Shown here one piece after another: positions 55,600 to 64,000 of a stretch of DNA of 64,000 bases. The DNA is from Kingella negevensis (GTDB taxonomy: Bacteria > Pseudomonadota > Gammaproteobacteria > Burkholderiales > Neisseriaceae): positions 992,001 to 1,056,000 of the forward strand of contig NZ_CP123448.1 in NCBI RefSeq assembly GCF_030177895.1, in the 5' to 3' direction. The position numbers and the translations under genes are program-made. The first letter of the stretch is position 1. Every line of letters begins with the position of its first letter. The notes below the pieces were generated by a model. It was given only the letters and a program-made list of their open reading frames with translations. It had not been told where the DNA came from and made no database searches.

Positions 55600-55720
55600 A
55601 TCTTTGCGAAACTTGTGTAAGGTGGGATTTACCCCACAAAAACAATAGCAAAATTTATTTTCAGGCTGCAAAATCGTTCAAAATGGTGGGATAAATCCCA
55701 CCTTACGAGATTTCGCAAGA
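55600..55720. repeat. Palindromic intergenic repeat, GTAAGGTGGGAT type
   Basis: Arms TCTTTGCGAAACTTGTGTAA + GGTGGGAT on the left and the complement of ATCCCACCTTACGAGATTTC + GCAAGA on the right; uptake words in the middle. The outer TGCGAAAnCTTGT part is shared with 40822-40887, while the inner part differs. Confidence 0.75.
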
Positions 55721-55783
55721 TTTGCAGCCTGAAAATATAAAACGCAGCCTGAAAACCAAATTTCAGGCTGCGTTTATGTTGGA

Positions 55784-57193
55784 TTACGCCAATTTCTCAC
55801 GAATAATATTTTTCACAATATCCGCATTCGCATCAATCACTTGCACACGTTGCGGCAAATCTTCCAAACCGTTCAACTTCTCAGGGCGCGGAATGTTCAC
55901 TTCGCCCACAGCTTCGTGAATCGTTTTATCAAATTTCGCTGCCAACGCAGTTTCCAAGCAAACAATCGTTTCGGCTGTTTGACGTAATTCACGCGCCACT
56001 TTCACACCGTCCGCCGTGTGTGGGTCGAGCAATTCGCCGTCTGTTTCGTAAACTGATTTGATGATTGCTAAGCGGTCTGCGTGGGTGCTGCTGCCTGAAA
56101 CGAAGCCGTATTTTTCACGAATTTCTGGCAACTGGTCTTTCAAATTAAAGCCGTTGCCTTGCGCCACTTGCGTCCACAAATCTTGTACTTTGGCAGAATC
56201 ACGCGCCATTAAGTCAAACACAAAACGCTCAAAATTGGACGCTTTGGAAATGTCCATGCTTGGGCTAGAAGTGACATAAGTGTGCGCGGTGTCGCGTGGG
56301 CTGTATTGCCCTGTTTTGAAAAATTCATCTAACACGTTGTTTTCATTGGTAGCAACGATTAAGCGGTCAATCGGCAAGCCCATTTGTTTGGCGATGTGTC
56401 CTGCGCAGATGTTACCAAAATTGCCGCTTGGCACGCAGAAGCTGACGCGTTCGCTGTTGTTTTTCGTGGCGCGGAAATAGCCTGCGAAGTAGTAAACCAC
56501 TTGCGCGACAATGCGTCCCCAGTTAATGCTGTTTACGGTGCTGATATGGTATTTCGCTTTAAATTCGGCATCGTTTTGCACGGCTTTGACGATGTCTTGG
56601 CAGTCGTCAAACATGCCGCGCACGGCGATGTTAATGATGTTTTCGTCTTGCAGGCTATACATTTGGGCTCGTTGAAAATCGGACATTTTGCCGTCTGGTG
56701 AAAGCATAAATATGTTCACGCCTTTTTTGCCGCGCAAGGCGTATTCTGCGGCTGAACCTGTGTCGCCGCTGGTTGCGCCGAGAATGTTTAAGGTTTTGTT
56801 TTCTTTAGCTAATACGTATTCAAACATATTGCCTAAAAATTGCATTGCCATGTCTTTAAACGCGAGGGTTGGGCCGTTGGACAGGGCTTCGATTTTGATG
56901 CCGTCTTTCAGGCTGCGTACTGGGGTGATTTCGCTTGTGCCGAAGGTTTCTTCGATGTAGGTGCGAGCGAGAATGTCGTGCAAATCTTGGGCAGGAATGT
57001 CGGTGGCAAATAGGCTGATGATTTCAAAGGCGAGATTTTTGTAGCTTAAGTTGCGCCAGTTGTTCAGCATGATTTCGGAAACTTGTGGATAGGTTTCAGG
57101 CATCATTAAGCCGCCGTCTGGTGCTAACCCCATGAGTAGGGCTTGGCTGAAGGTTTTGGGTTCGGTTTGTCCGCGTGTGCTGATGAAGTTCAT
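55784..57193 (-). CDS. thrC: Threonine synthase
   Basis: PLP enzyme of 469 residues turning phosphohomoserine into threonine. MNFISTRGQTEPKTFSQALL is the usual start; GPTLAFKDMAMQFLG carries the PLP lysine, and SGDTGSAAEYAL and PSGNFGNICAGHIA hold the phosphate-binding loops. Length is typical of the longer class. Confidence 0.97.
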   Translation of the reverse strand: MNFISTRGQTEPKTFSQALLMGLAPDGGLMMPETYPQVSEIMLNNWRNLSYKNLAFEIISLFATDIPAQDLHDILARTYIEETFGTSEITPVRSLKDGIKIEALSNGPTLAFKDMAMQFLGNMFEYVLAKENKTLNILGATSGDTGSAAEYALRGKKGVNIFMLSPDGKMSDFQRAQMYSLQDENIINIAVRGMFDDCQDIVKAVQNDAEFKAKYHISTVNSINWGRIVAQVVYYFAGYFRATKNNSERVSFCVPSGNFGNICAGHIAKQMGLPIDRLIVATNENNVLDEFFKTGQYSPRDTAHTYVTSSPSMDISKASNFERFVFDLMARDSAKVQDLWTQVAQGNGFNLKDQLPEIREKYGFVSGSSTHADRLAIIKSVYETDGELLDPHTADGVKVARELRQTAETIVCLETALAAKFDKTIHEAVGEVNIPRPEKLNGLEDLPQRVQVIDANADIVKNIIREKLA

Positions 57194-57256
57194 GGGGTTG
57201 TCTTTCTGAAATGGGTTTGAAAATACAGCCTGAAAAGTTTTCAGGCTGCGTGTGGT

Positions 57257-57634
57257 TTATTTTGTGAACAATTTTTTGTAGCAAGCAGTTACGGTTTTGG
57301 TGGTTACGTCTGTGGCTACTTTCACGCGACCTGTCTCAGTCAGCAATTGTGGCAAGTCGGCGGCGGTAATTTGATTAGGTGCTTCTTCGCTCACGCAACC
57401 GCAAATTTTGTTTTCCCACTCTGTTTGTTGCGCTTGGCTCATGGCTAGAGCTGCTAAACGCCATTCTGAACGACCTTGCAATTCTGTAGTGCATTTGTTT
57501 TGCACGTACATTTGTACGGCTGATTTGCCTAAGCTACTGGCACTCAAGCCGCCCGTGCTACTTGTGTCTGATGTGCCGCTGGCGCATGCTGACAATAAAA
57601 TGGCTGTGATTAGGGTTGTTGCGATTTTTTTCAT
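57257..57634 (-). CDS. Hypothetical lipoprotein
   Basis: A 125-residue lipoprotein: MKKIATTLITAILLSACASG has lipobox LLSAC. A Ser/Thr/Gly-rich linker is followed by a domain with four Cys (NKCTTEL, NKICGCVSEEAP, TACYKKLF), probably forming disulfides in the periplasm. I do not recognise the family. It is read in the same direction as thrC. Confidence 0.72.
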   Translation of the reverse strand: MKKIATTLITAILLSACASGTSDTSSTGGLSASSLGKSAVQMYVQNKCTTELQGRSEWRLAALAMSQAQQTEWENKICGCVSEEAPNQITAADLPQLLTETGRVKVATDVTTKTVTACYKKLFTK

Positions 57635-57667
57635 GTTTTGATTTCCTGTGTTAAAAAATGGAAATTT

Positions 57668-58339
57668 TCAGGCTGCCTGAATGGTATGAAGTATATCAAG
57701 AATTTCCAAAGGTTTGTTTGCGACAAAATCATATCCCCATGTTTCGGGTTTATCGTCTGCGCCAATATAGCCCCACGCGGCGAAAATGGTTTTCATGCCT
57801 GCGTTGCGACCTGCTTGTATGTCGCGCTCTGCGTCGCCAATGTAAATGCAGTTTTCAGGCTGCACTTGGGTTTGTTCGCAGGCGTATAACATAGGCTGGG
57901 TGCTGGGTTTGGCTTCGGCGCAAGTATCGCCGCTCACAATCACGGCTGGTGGCGTGATAAAGCCGAGTTTGGGGACAAGGCGGTTGGTGAAATTTTGATG
58001 TTTGTTGGTGATGATGCCCCATGCGATGTGTTGTTTTTGCAACTCTGCCAGCACGGTGTTGATTTCAGGAAACAGCACGGTTTCGTGGTCTAAGCATTGT
58101 TCGTATTCGGCAAGATAGGCTTGTTTCCATTGCTCAAAATCGGGGTGGCTTGGCGTGATATTTGCGCCAAGTTTGAGAAAGGCGGCTGAACCGTGGCTGG
58201 CGATGGGACGGATTTTTTCAATGGACTGTTCGGGAAGATTGTGTTTGCGCAATAAGTGGTTAAGTGCGCCGCCTAAGTCTAATGCGGTGTCGGCAAGTGT
58301 GCCGTCTAGGTCAAAAAAAATGGCTTGGATTTGGGGCAT
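57668..58339 (-). CDS. gph: Phosphoglycolate phosphatase
   Basis: A 223-residue HAD phosphatase. FFDLDGTLADTALDLGGALN is motif 1; WGIITNKHQN gives motif II, and YIGDAERDIQAGRNAGM motif IV. Removes phosphate from 2-phosphoglycolate produced in DNA repair; other members act on sugar phosphates. The C-terminal residues (HTIQAA) and an internal stretch (VQPENC) are written in uptake words. Confidence 0.87.
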   Translation of the reverse strand: MPQIQAIFFDLDGTLADTALDLGGALNHLLRKHNLPEQSIEKIRPIASHGSAAFLKLGANITPSHPDFEQWKQAYLAEYEQCLDHETVLFPEINTVLAELQKQHIAWGIITNKHQNFTNRLVPKLGFITPPAVIVSGDTCAEAKPSTQPMLYACEQTQVQPENCIYIGDAERDIQAGRNAGMKTIFAAWGYIGADDKPETWGYDFVANKPLEILDILHTIQAA

Positions 58340-58394
58340 TATTATTCCTTGTAAGAGTTTTCAGGCTGCAAAATTGTAGCTTAATTCAAATACT

Positions 58395-58430
58395 AAACGC
58401 AGCCTGAAAACTCTTTTCAGGCTGCGTTTT
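58395..58430. terminator. Paired uptake-like words between gph and osmC
   Basis: AAACGCAGCCTGAAAA and its complement around CTC. It lies between divergent genes, so it cannot be a normal terminator for either and is best read as an uptake-word pair. Confidence 0.6.
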
Positions 58431-58604
58431 TCAGACCGCGTTACTTTTCATTCTAATACACAATTTATTCTGCGTTAAGCACAAATTTTCAAAGTGTTGT
58501 AATTGTGTTTTGCATTTGATTTTTCTGAAAATTTGTTGGCAAAGTATGTTAAATTTAAATCTTTCAGGCTGCCTGAAAAAATTTCACATACGAAAGGGAT
58601 AAAC

Positions 58605-59021
58605 ATGAAAATTACCAGTCAATGGTTAGAAAAACGCTGCTTTGTGGCGGCAAATGAACACGGCAACAGCATTGTGATGGACGGCACACCTGCCAGCGAA
58701 GGGCTGAAGCGTGGCGCGAGTCCGATGGAAGTTTTGCTGATGGGCGCGGCAGGTTGCTCTAGCATTGATGTGATTGGCGCGTTGCAAGAGCAACAGCAAG
58801 ATGTGTTAGATTGCATCACAACGGTGGAAGGCGAACGCGCGGAAACATCGCCACGCTATTTCACTCAAATTCATTTGCATTTCAAGGTAGTAGGACGCAA
58901 TTTGCAGCCTGAATTGGTGGCTAAAGCGGTGCAGGAATCGGCGGATAAATATTGTTCGGCTTGCGCAACTTTGGGCAAGGCGGCAAAAATGTCTTATAGC
59001 CATGAAATTGTAATAGGCTAA
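58605..59021 (+). CDS. OsmC-family protein (YhfA-like)
   Basis: A 138-residue peroxide-reducing-type protein. SPMEVLLMGAAGCSSIDV and YCSACATLGKAAKMSYSH carry the two redox cysteines of the OsmC/Ohr fold. It is closer to the YhfA subgroup than to Ohr. Upstream AAAGGGAT marks the ATG. Confidence 0.87.
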   Translation: MKITSQWLEKRCFVAANEHGNSIVMDGTPASEGLKRGASPMEVLLMGAAGCSSIDVIGALQEQQQDVLDCITTVEGERAETSPRYFTQIHLHFKVVGRNLQPELVAKAVQESADKYCSACATLGKAAKMSYSHEIVIG

Positions 59022-59069
59022 TTAAAAGCAGCCTGAAAAGTAGTTCTACAAAATAATGAGGGTATCATC

Positions 59070-59483
59070 ATGGCACTTTGGACAATTTGGTTAATCGCTG
59101 CGGCTTTGATTTTCACGGCGGAAATGTTTACGGGGACTGTATATCTTTTGGTGTTGGCTGGGGCTTTGGCTTGCTCTGGTGCGTTGATTTGGCTGCTGGA
59201 TTTGGGTGTTTCAACGGCTTTGCTTTACACGGGTTTTTTGTCTTTGATGGGCATTTGCTTGGTGCAATTTGGGCGCGGTAGTCGATTGTCTAAACATGGT
59301 GATGATTTTGATGTGGGCGAATTGGTGCAGATTGAGCAGCCTTTGGGCAATGGTCGCTGGCGTGTGTTTTATCGCGGCACGACTTGGGAGGCGCGTCCTA
59401 TTCGAGGCGAGGAGTTTCAAATGGGCGATTCTGCGCAAATTTGTGGGAAAGATGGCATTGTTTTGCTGATTAAAGCGGTTTGA
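59070..59483 (+). CDS. NfeD-like membrane protein
   Basis: A 137-residue protein with about three N-terminal spans and a C-terminal OB-like domain (FDVGELVQIEQPLGNGRWRV, FYRGTTWEARPI, GDSAQICGKDGIVLLIK). NfeD proteins work with stomatins; the stomatin gene begins 47 bp later. Confidence 0.88.
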   Translation: MALWTIWLIAAALIFTAEMFTGTVYLLVLAGALACSGALIWLLDLGVSTALLYTGFLSLMGICLVQFGRGSRLSKHGDDFDVGELVQIEQPLGNGRWRVFYRGTTWEARPIRGEEFQMGDSAQICGKDGIVLLIKAV

Positions 59484-59530
59484 TTTTTTCAGGCTGCCTG
59501 AAATATTTTTTATTTTTTAAGGAGAGTTTT

Positions 59531-60478
59531 ATGGGATTGTTGCCGTTAGTGATTTTGGTGGCTTTGGTGGTATTGGGTTTCAAATCGTTCAAAGTTGTGC
59601 CGCAACAAGAGGCACATATTGTAGAGCGTTTGGGGAAATTTCATCAAACGCTGAACCCTGGGTTGAATATTCTTGTGCCGTTTTTAGACCGCGTGGCGTA
59701 TAAACATTCGCTGAAAGAAATTCCTTTGGACGTGCCAAGTCAGGTGTGTATCACGCGTGATAATACGCAATTAACGGTGGACGGGATTTTGTATTTTCAG
59801 GTAACTGACCCAAAACGTGCGTCTTATGGTTCAAGCAATTATATTTTGGCGATTACGCAGTTGGCACAGACTACTTTGCGCTCTGTGATTGGTCGCATGG
59901 AATTGGACAAAACTTTTGAGGAACGCGATGATATTAACCGCACGGTGGTGGCTTCTTTGGACGAGGCGGCGGTTTCCTGGGGCGTTAAAGTGTTGCGTTA
60001 CGAAATTAAAGACTTAGTGCCGCCACAAGAAATTTTGCGTTCTATGCAGGCGCAAATCACAGCAGAACGTGAAAAACGGGCGCGTATCGCTCAATCTGAG
60101 GGTTTGAAAATTGAGCAAATCAATTTGGCTTCGGGTGAACGTGAGTCTGAAATTAAAAAATCTGAGGGTGAAGCGCAAGCGGCTATCAATGCGTCTAAAG
60201 GTGAAAAAATCGCGCAAATTAATCGCGCGGAGGGTGAAGCTGAGGCAATGCGTTTGGTGGCTCAAGCCAGTGCGGACGCGATTAAAATTGTGGCGGCTGC
60301 GATTCAATCGCCAGGTGGCAATGAAGCGGTGAAATTGAAAGTGGCTGAGCAATATGTGGAAGCGTTTAGCAAATTAGCCAAAGAAAACAATACGATGATT
60401 ATGCCTGCGAATGTGGCAGATGTGGGAAGTTTGGTCGCGGCTGGTATGAGTATTGTGAATCAGACTAAGCAGTCTTAA
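59531..60478 (+). CDS. SPFH/stomatin-family protein (QmcA-like)
   Basis: A 315-residue membrane-associated scaffold. One N-terminal span (MGLLPLVILVALVVLGF), the SPFH domain (VVPQQEAHIVERLGKFHQTL, PFLDRVAYKHSLKEIPLDVP) and a long coiled coil (REKRARIAQSEGLKIEQINL and onward). It forms ring-like oligomers at the membrane and may shield or regulate proteases. It pairs with the NfeD gene before it. Confidence 0.92.
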   Translation: MGLLPLVILVALVVLGFKSFKVVPQQEAHIVERLGKFHQTLNPGLNILVPFLDRVAYKHSLKEIPLDVPSQVCITRDNTQLTVDGILYFQVTDPKRASYGSSNYILAITQLAQTTLRSVIGRMELDKTFEERDDINRTVVASLDEAAVSWGVKVLRYEIKDLVPPQEILRSMQAQITAEREKRARIAQSEGLKIEQINLASGERESEIKKSEGEAQAAINASKGEKIAQINRAEGEAEAMRLVAQASADAIKIVAAAIQSPGGNEAVKLKVAEQYVEAFSKLAKENNTMIMPANVADVGSLVAAGMSIVNQTKQS

Positions 60479-60485
60479 ACAAATG

Positions 60486-60526
60486 AAAAAGCAGCCTGAA
60501 AAATTATTTTCAGGCTGCTTTTTTTA
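60486..60526. terminator. Bidirectional terminator of paired uptake-like words
   Basis: AAAAAGCAGCCTGAAAA and complement with T runs, between convergent stomatin and rplY genes. Confidence 0.88.
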
Positions 60527-60558
60527 TAGTTAGTTTAAATCTTGTTTAATCAACTAAA

Positions 60559-61125
60559 TTAGATTTTTTTACCGCTTACAGTAGCTACTGCCAAGTTGCT
60601 GTTGCGTTTCAATGCAACGCTTTGAACGCCTTCTGGGTAAGTCAAATCAGACAAGTGCAAGATGTCGCCAGCTACCACTTTTTCACAATCCAATTCCAAA
60701 CCAGCAGGGATTTGTTTAGGATTAACGATTGCATCAACCACTGTTACCAACAATGATACGCGACCGCTTTGCAATTTAACTGCGCGAGATTTTTCTGCAT
60801 TTACAACGTGCACAGGCAATTTCATGCGTACAGGTTGGTTTACATCAATTGCTTGGAAATCGATGTGCGTTACTTGGCGTTTAACTGGGTGCATTTGGTA
60901 ATCACGAACGATAACGTCTTGTTCTTTACCATCAATGCTCAATTTCAACACTTGAGTGAAGAATGCTTCTTTTTGCAAAGCGAAGTACATTTCTTTGTGG
61001 TCTACTGTAATCGCTTTAGTTTCGCCCAAACCGTAAACAACGGCTGGCACTTTGCTGTCATGACGCAGGCGGCGGCTCGCACCAGTACCTTGCTCTGAAC
61101 GGATAGTTGCTTGAATAACTGTCAT
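60559..61125 (-). CDS. rplY: 50S ribosomal protein L25/general stress protein Ctc
   Basis: A 188-residue two-domain L25 (Ctc type), longer than the 94-residue Escherichia coli form. The N domain ([28 protein letters not shown]) binds 5S rRNA; the C-terminal TL5-like beta domain follows from about residue 95. Position next to prs and tRNA-Gln is conserved in many proteobacteria. Confidence 0.95.
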   Translation of the reverse strand: MTVIQATIRSEQGTGASRRLRHDSKVPAVVYGLGETKAITVDHKEMYFALQKEAFFTQVLKLSIDGKEQDVIVRDYQMHPVKRQVTHIDFQAIDVNQPVRMKLPVHVVNAEKSRAVKLQSGRVSLLVTVVDAIVNPKQIPAGLELDCEKVVAGDILHLSDLTYPEGVQSVALKRNSNLAVATVSGKKI

Positions 61126-61198
61126 GTTAATTCCTTAAAGGGTTAGTTAAAAAAATGTCGCCACCAAGCTGCGACCAACTCTGCGACAAAGCAACAAA

Positions 61199-61222
61199 CT
61201 GCCTGAAAACATTTTCAGGCAG
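61199..61222. terminator. Hairpin between prs and rplY
   Basis: CTGCCTGAAAA and TTTTCAGGCAG with a CA loop, followed by a third uptake word. It lacks a T run and may only weaken read-through. Confidence 0.5.
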
Positions 61223-61249
61223 CCTGAAATTTATGAACCGCGCATTATA

Positions 61250-62230
61250 CTACAGAAATAATGGATTAGATTGCATTAAATCTTCATTAAATAGATAAGA
61301 CACTGATTCTTCGTTAGAAATACGGCGAATTGTTTCTGCTAACAATCCTGCAATTGACACTTGGCGAATTTTTGGACTGGCTTTTGCAGCGTCTGATAAC
61401 GGAATAGTGTCCGTAATCACCACTTGGTCAATATCAGAAGTATTCAAACGTTCAACTGCACCGCCTGAGAATACTGGGTGTGTAGCATAAGCCAACACGC
61501 GTTCTGCACCACGCTCTTTCAATGCTGAAGCTGCTTTGCACAAAGTGTTTGCCGTATCAATCATATCATCCACCAGCAAGCATGTTTTGCCGCTCACATC
61601 ACCGATGATATTCATCACTTCTGCAACATTGGCTTTGGGACGACGTTTATCAATAATCGCCAAATCTGTATCCAACATTTTAGCAACCGCACGCGCACGC
61701 ACCACGCCGCCAATATCAGGACTAACCACCAGCAAGTTATCAATGCGTTGAGCCATGATGTCTTGCGTTAAAGTTGGCGTTGCGTAAATATTATCCACAG
61801 GGATATTAAAGAAACCTTGAATTTGGTCGGCATGCAAGTCCACAGTCAAAACGCGGTCAATACCGCCTGCTTCTAACATATTGGCAACCAATCGCGCTGA
61901 AATCGGCACACGCGCTGAACGTGGACGACGGTCTTGGCGAGCATAACCAAAATAAGGAATGGCAGCGGTAATACGCCCTGCTGATGCACGACGTAACGCA
62001 TCTGCCATCGTTAAGATTTCCATCAGGTTATCGTTTGTTGGTGCGCAAGTCGGTTGCAAGATGAATACATCGCGACCGCGCACATTTTCCAACAATTCAA
62101 CAGCGATTTCGCCATCGGAGAATTTTTTTACAGAAGCATTGCCTAGAGTGGTATCTAAGTGTTTTGCCACTCTTGCAGCCATTTCTGGGTTGGCGTTGCC
62201 TGTGAACACCATTAAGCTATCGTTAGCCAT
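61250..62230 (-). CDS. prs: Ribose-phosphate pyrophosphokinase
   Basis: A 326-residue enzyme making PRPP for nucleotide, histidine, tryptophan and NAD synthesis. [44 protein letters not shown] and the PRPP loop [14 protein letters not shown] are visible. The chosen start MANDSLMVF is the usual one; AGGTGACG lies just upstream. An in-frame extension to 62293 is unlikely. Confidence 0.96.
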   Translation of the reverse strand: MANDSLMVFTGNANPEMAARVAKHLDTTLGNASVKKFSDGEIAVELLENVRGRDVFILQPTCAPTNDNLMEILTMADALRRASAGRITAAIPYFGYARQDRRPRSARVPISARLVANMLEAGGIDRVLTVDLHADQIQGFFNIPVDNIYATPTLTQDIMAQRIDNLLVVSPDIGGVVRARAVAKMLDTDLAIIDKRRPKANVAEVMNIIGDVSGKTCLLVDDMIDTANTLCKAASALKERGAERVLAYATHPVFSGGAVERLNTSDIDQVVITDTIPLSDAAKASPKIRQVSIAGLLAETIRRISNEESVSYLFNEDLMQSNPLFL

Positions 62231-62547
62231 TTCTTCGTCACCTGAGTGTTTGATTGGGTTTTTAGGATTGGGGAACATTGGTTTCCCTTTCACAACAAAT
62301 GTTACACACAGAAACCTTTGTAAAACTTCAGATTTGAGCAGTTTTCAAAGCTATAGCAGCGCAAAAAGCGACTACATACATCAAGTACGTTGAGCTTTTG
62401 AGCAGCGCGTGGCAAAGAAAAATGCTAAAGATGAAGATTTTTCAAAGGTTTCATACCCTTTTTTTGGGCAGCCGATATTATACGCGATTGTGTGATTGCA
62501 TTGAAGTAGGAACGATTTGATATTTTCAGGCAGCCTGAAAAAAGAAT

Positions 62548-62575
62548 AAGCGCGTATGAAAAAACATACACGCTT
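62548..62575 (-). terminator. Terminator of the tRNA-Gln genes
   Basis: AAGCGTGTATG with its near-complement around TTTTTT on the minus strand; a further T run follows. Confidence 0.7.
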
Positions 62576-62580
62576 GAATC

Positions 62581-62656
62581 TGGCTGGGGTGGAAGGATTC
62601 GAACCTTCGCATGCTGGAATCAAAATCCAGTGTCTTAACCGCTTGACGACACCCCA
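62581..62656 (-). tRNA. tRNA-Gln (TTG), downstream copy
   Basis: Acceptor TGGGGTG/CACCCCA, anticodon loop TTTTGAT between CTGGA/TCCAG, TTCGAAT T-loop, encoded CCA. Differs from the upstream copy by one compensated acceptor-stem pair. Confidence 0.97.
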
Positions 62657-62684
62657 ATAAGAAAGACGACACCCCAATAAGAAA
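62645..62684. repeat. Two tandem 20-bp repeats overlapping the tRNA-Gln 5' end
   Basis: GACGACACCCCAATAAGAAA occurs twice head to tail. The first copy overlaps the 5' end of the downstream tRNA-Gln, so the spacer carries a second, orphan 12-base 5' tip of that tRNA. Confidence 0.95.
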
Positions 62685-62690
62685 GGGCTT

Positions 62691-62766
62691 TGGCTGGGGA
62701 GGAAGGATTCGAACCTTCGCATGCTGGAATCAAAATCCAGTGTCTTAACCGCTTGACGACTCCCCA
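62691..62766 (-). tRNA. tRNA-Gln (TTG), upstream copy
   Basis: Acceptor TGGGGAG/CTCCCCA; otherwise identical to the downstream copy. Encoded CCA. First gene of the tRNA transcript. Confidence 0.97.
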
Positions 62767-62796
62767 ACTTGTTTTCACAAAATTAGTGAAGCGCGA

Positions 62797-62825
62797 ATTA
62801 TGCTGTTTTTGTTACTTTGCGTCAA
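62797..62825 (-). promoter_or_regulatory. Sigma-70 promoter of the tRNA-Gln genes
   Basis: On the minus strand TTGACG, 17 bases, CATAAT, ending about 30 bp before the first tRNA-Gln. Confidence 0.85.
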
Positions 62826-62846
62826 GCTTTTTTCTTGAATATTAAT

Positions 62847-63695
62847 TTATCTATTTGATAATAATGGATATAAAGGGTGTTTATCAATCGCTTGCACACA
62901 CCAGCTTTGTAAACTTTCAGACAACATTTTTTGAATTTCCTGCGTTTGTTCAACGGATTCACAAGGTAAGAACAAACACGCACCCGAACCCGTCATTCTC
63001 GGCTCACCATGTTTTGCCAATTCCGCAAACGCAGCCTGAACCTTCGGATAATCTTGTAGAACAACGGCTTGCATATCATTTCGCAAAGGCTGTAAGTTTA
63101 CCCAAGTAGGATTGGGATTGCTTAGGCTATTTCGTGGCAAATCAGGGTGCGCGAAAATTTTTGGCGTGGCAACATGTGCTTCTGGGCGAACTAAAACATA
63201 ATGCTGCGCTGGCACATCAATTGCTTGTAATTGCTCCCCCACTCCACGCGCAAACGCAGTCTGCCCGAAGATAAAAAAGGGAACATCTGCGCCCAACGTT
63301 ACGCCAATGTCAATCAACTGTTGCTGATTCAATCCGCAGCCCCACAAATGATTCAATACCAGCAAAACCGTTGCCGCGTTGGAACTACCTCCGCCCAATC
63401 CGCCCCCCATCGGAATGCGTTTTTCAATCCAAATATCCGCACCTTTCAGGCTGCCTGAAAAGTGTTGCAATAATGTTGCAGCGCGAACCGTTAAATCTTG
63501 CTCGGTTGGTACGCCAACTGTGGGCGTGTGCAACACAATTTGCGTGTCGTTGCGCGGCTGAATTTTTAGCGTATCGTATAAATCAATCAGCGTGAAAATG
63601 CTTTCTAACGCGTGATAACCGTTGGGTAATTTACCGATAATGCGCAAATCTAAATTTAATTTTGCTGGGGATAAATAGATATTTTCAGGCTGCAT
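62847..63695 (-). CDS. ispE: 4-diphosphocytidyl-2-C-methyl-D-erythritol kinase
   Basis: A 282-residue GHMP kinase of the MEP isoprenoid route. SPAKLNLDLRIIGKLPNGYH starts the fold; the ATP loop is IPMGGGLGGGSSNAAT, and the C-terminal motif is MTGSGACLFLP. The start MQPENIYL is itself an uptake word fused to ATG. It lies upstream of tRNA-Gln and prs, a common order. Confidence 0.96.
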   Translation of the reverse strand: MQPENIYLSPAKLNLDLRIIGKLPNGYHALESIFTLIDLYDTLKIQPRNDTQIVLHTPTVGVPTEQDLTVRAATLLQHFSGSLKGADIWIEKRIPMGGGLGGGSSNAATVLLVLNHLWGCGLNQQQLIDIGVTLGADVPFFIFGQTAFARGVGEQLQAIDVPAQHYVLVRPEAHVATPKIFAHPDLPRNSLSNPNPTWVNLQPLRNDMQAVVLQDYPKVQAAFAELAKHGEPRMTGSGACLFLPCESVEQTQEIQKMLSESLQSWCVQAIDKHPLYPLLSNR

Positions 63696-63952
63696 GATAG
63701 ATTAAGGGATAATAAAATTTCATAGTATCTTAAATTTATTTCGATACGCAAAATCAAGATAAAGTTTTTTATAAATTTCTATTTATAATGAAAAAAATAG
63801 GATAAAATATCCACTTTATCGATTAATATTCGTTGAAAAGTTAATATTTATACCAAGCTGCTGCCATCTTCCAAATATAAGGCAATATTTCTTTCAGGCT
63901 GCTTGTTAAGAGCAACATATTTTCTTTCACACAACACAAAGAGGTTTTATTC

Positions 63953-64000
63953 GTGAAAAAAACGGCTTTATTCGTTTCTTGCTTATTGGCATTGACTGCT
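63953..64000 (+). CDS. Start of a secreted protein (cut by window edge)
   Basis: GTG start with AGAGG eight to twelve bases before it, reading MKKTALFVSCLLALTA, a Sec signal peptide. Sixteen codons are visible; the mature protein is outside the window. The 250 bp before it are AT-rich and hold one uptake word but no other gene. Confidence 0.65.
   Translation, partial: MKKTALFVSCLLALTA

Noticed and set aside
62381..62767. Open frame crossing the tRNA-Gln genes
   Set aside because: Its repeated RRFESFLPSQ-like words are simply the tRNA sequence translated twice.

Overview
The window is chromosomal DNA of a member of the Neisseriaceae. The strongest sign is a short uptake-type word, GCAGCCTGAA (or its complement TTCAGGCTGC), which recurs every few hundred bases, often as inverted pairs just behind genes. 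The core matches the Kingella-type dialect AGGCAGCCTGAA rather than the Neisseria form GCCGTCTGAA. The gene set also reads as Neisseriaceae: an MtrA-like regulator, NorM, HpnC, an NMB0315-like M23 peptidase and two Correia-like miniature elements. Kingella, Alysiella, Conchiformibius and relatives are all possible; the genus cannot be fixed from the sequence alone.

Layout. 1-6.0 kb (minus): the start of prfA, then the iron-sulfur operon iscR-iscS-[accessory islet]-iscU-iscA-DUF2459. The islet carries an orphan gene, a FicA/FicT toxin-antitoxin pair and an intact IS1-family element, and it separates iscS from iscU. 6-11.6 kb: plsY, folB, an HDAC-like deacetylase, a solitary pseI, an mtrA-like regulator and a MetE-like methyltransferase behind a MetR-type box. 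11.7-19.7 kb: a frameshifted SPOR-domain gene, then dnaX (with a candidate slippage site), ruvB, a small HAD gene, a membrane sulfatase-fold protein and dnaG. 19.7-24.9 kb: fur, bamE, dapB, pssA, an autotransporter remnant and norM. 25-33.9 kb: a glycosyltransferase/phosphatase/lipoprotein operon, tcdA, usp, dapD, a low-molecular-weight phosphatase, a nitroreductase, ppk1 and a hypothetical gene. 34-36.6 kb: a tRNA cluster (Pro, Arg, His), htpX and ribB. 36.9-40.8 kb: a glycine-amidinotransferase-like enzyme followed by a DMT exporter and a ProP-like transporter. 40.9-49.2 kb: M23 peptidase, tRNA-Pro, ssb with a YajR-like MFS, tgpA, DUF1415, DUF454 and the luxS-mtnN pair. 49.3-64 kb: ppc, a candidate small RNA, hpnC, ccoG-ccoH, thrC, a lipoprotein, gph, osmC, nfeD-stomatin, rplY, prs, two tRNA-Gln genes, ispE and the start of a secreted protein.

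Most genes are housekeeping and intact. The unusual parts are the Fic islet inside the isc operon, the amidinotransferase-transporter cluster, the A9 run in dnaX whose -1 and +1 frames both stop at once, the one-base frameshift in the SPOR gene, an apparent orphan plus-strand transcript near 52.2 kb, and several families of palindromic intergenic repeats, including two Correia-like elements. No prophage, CRISPR array or rRNA operon was seen.
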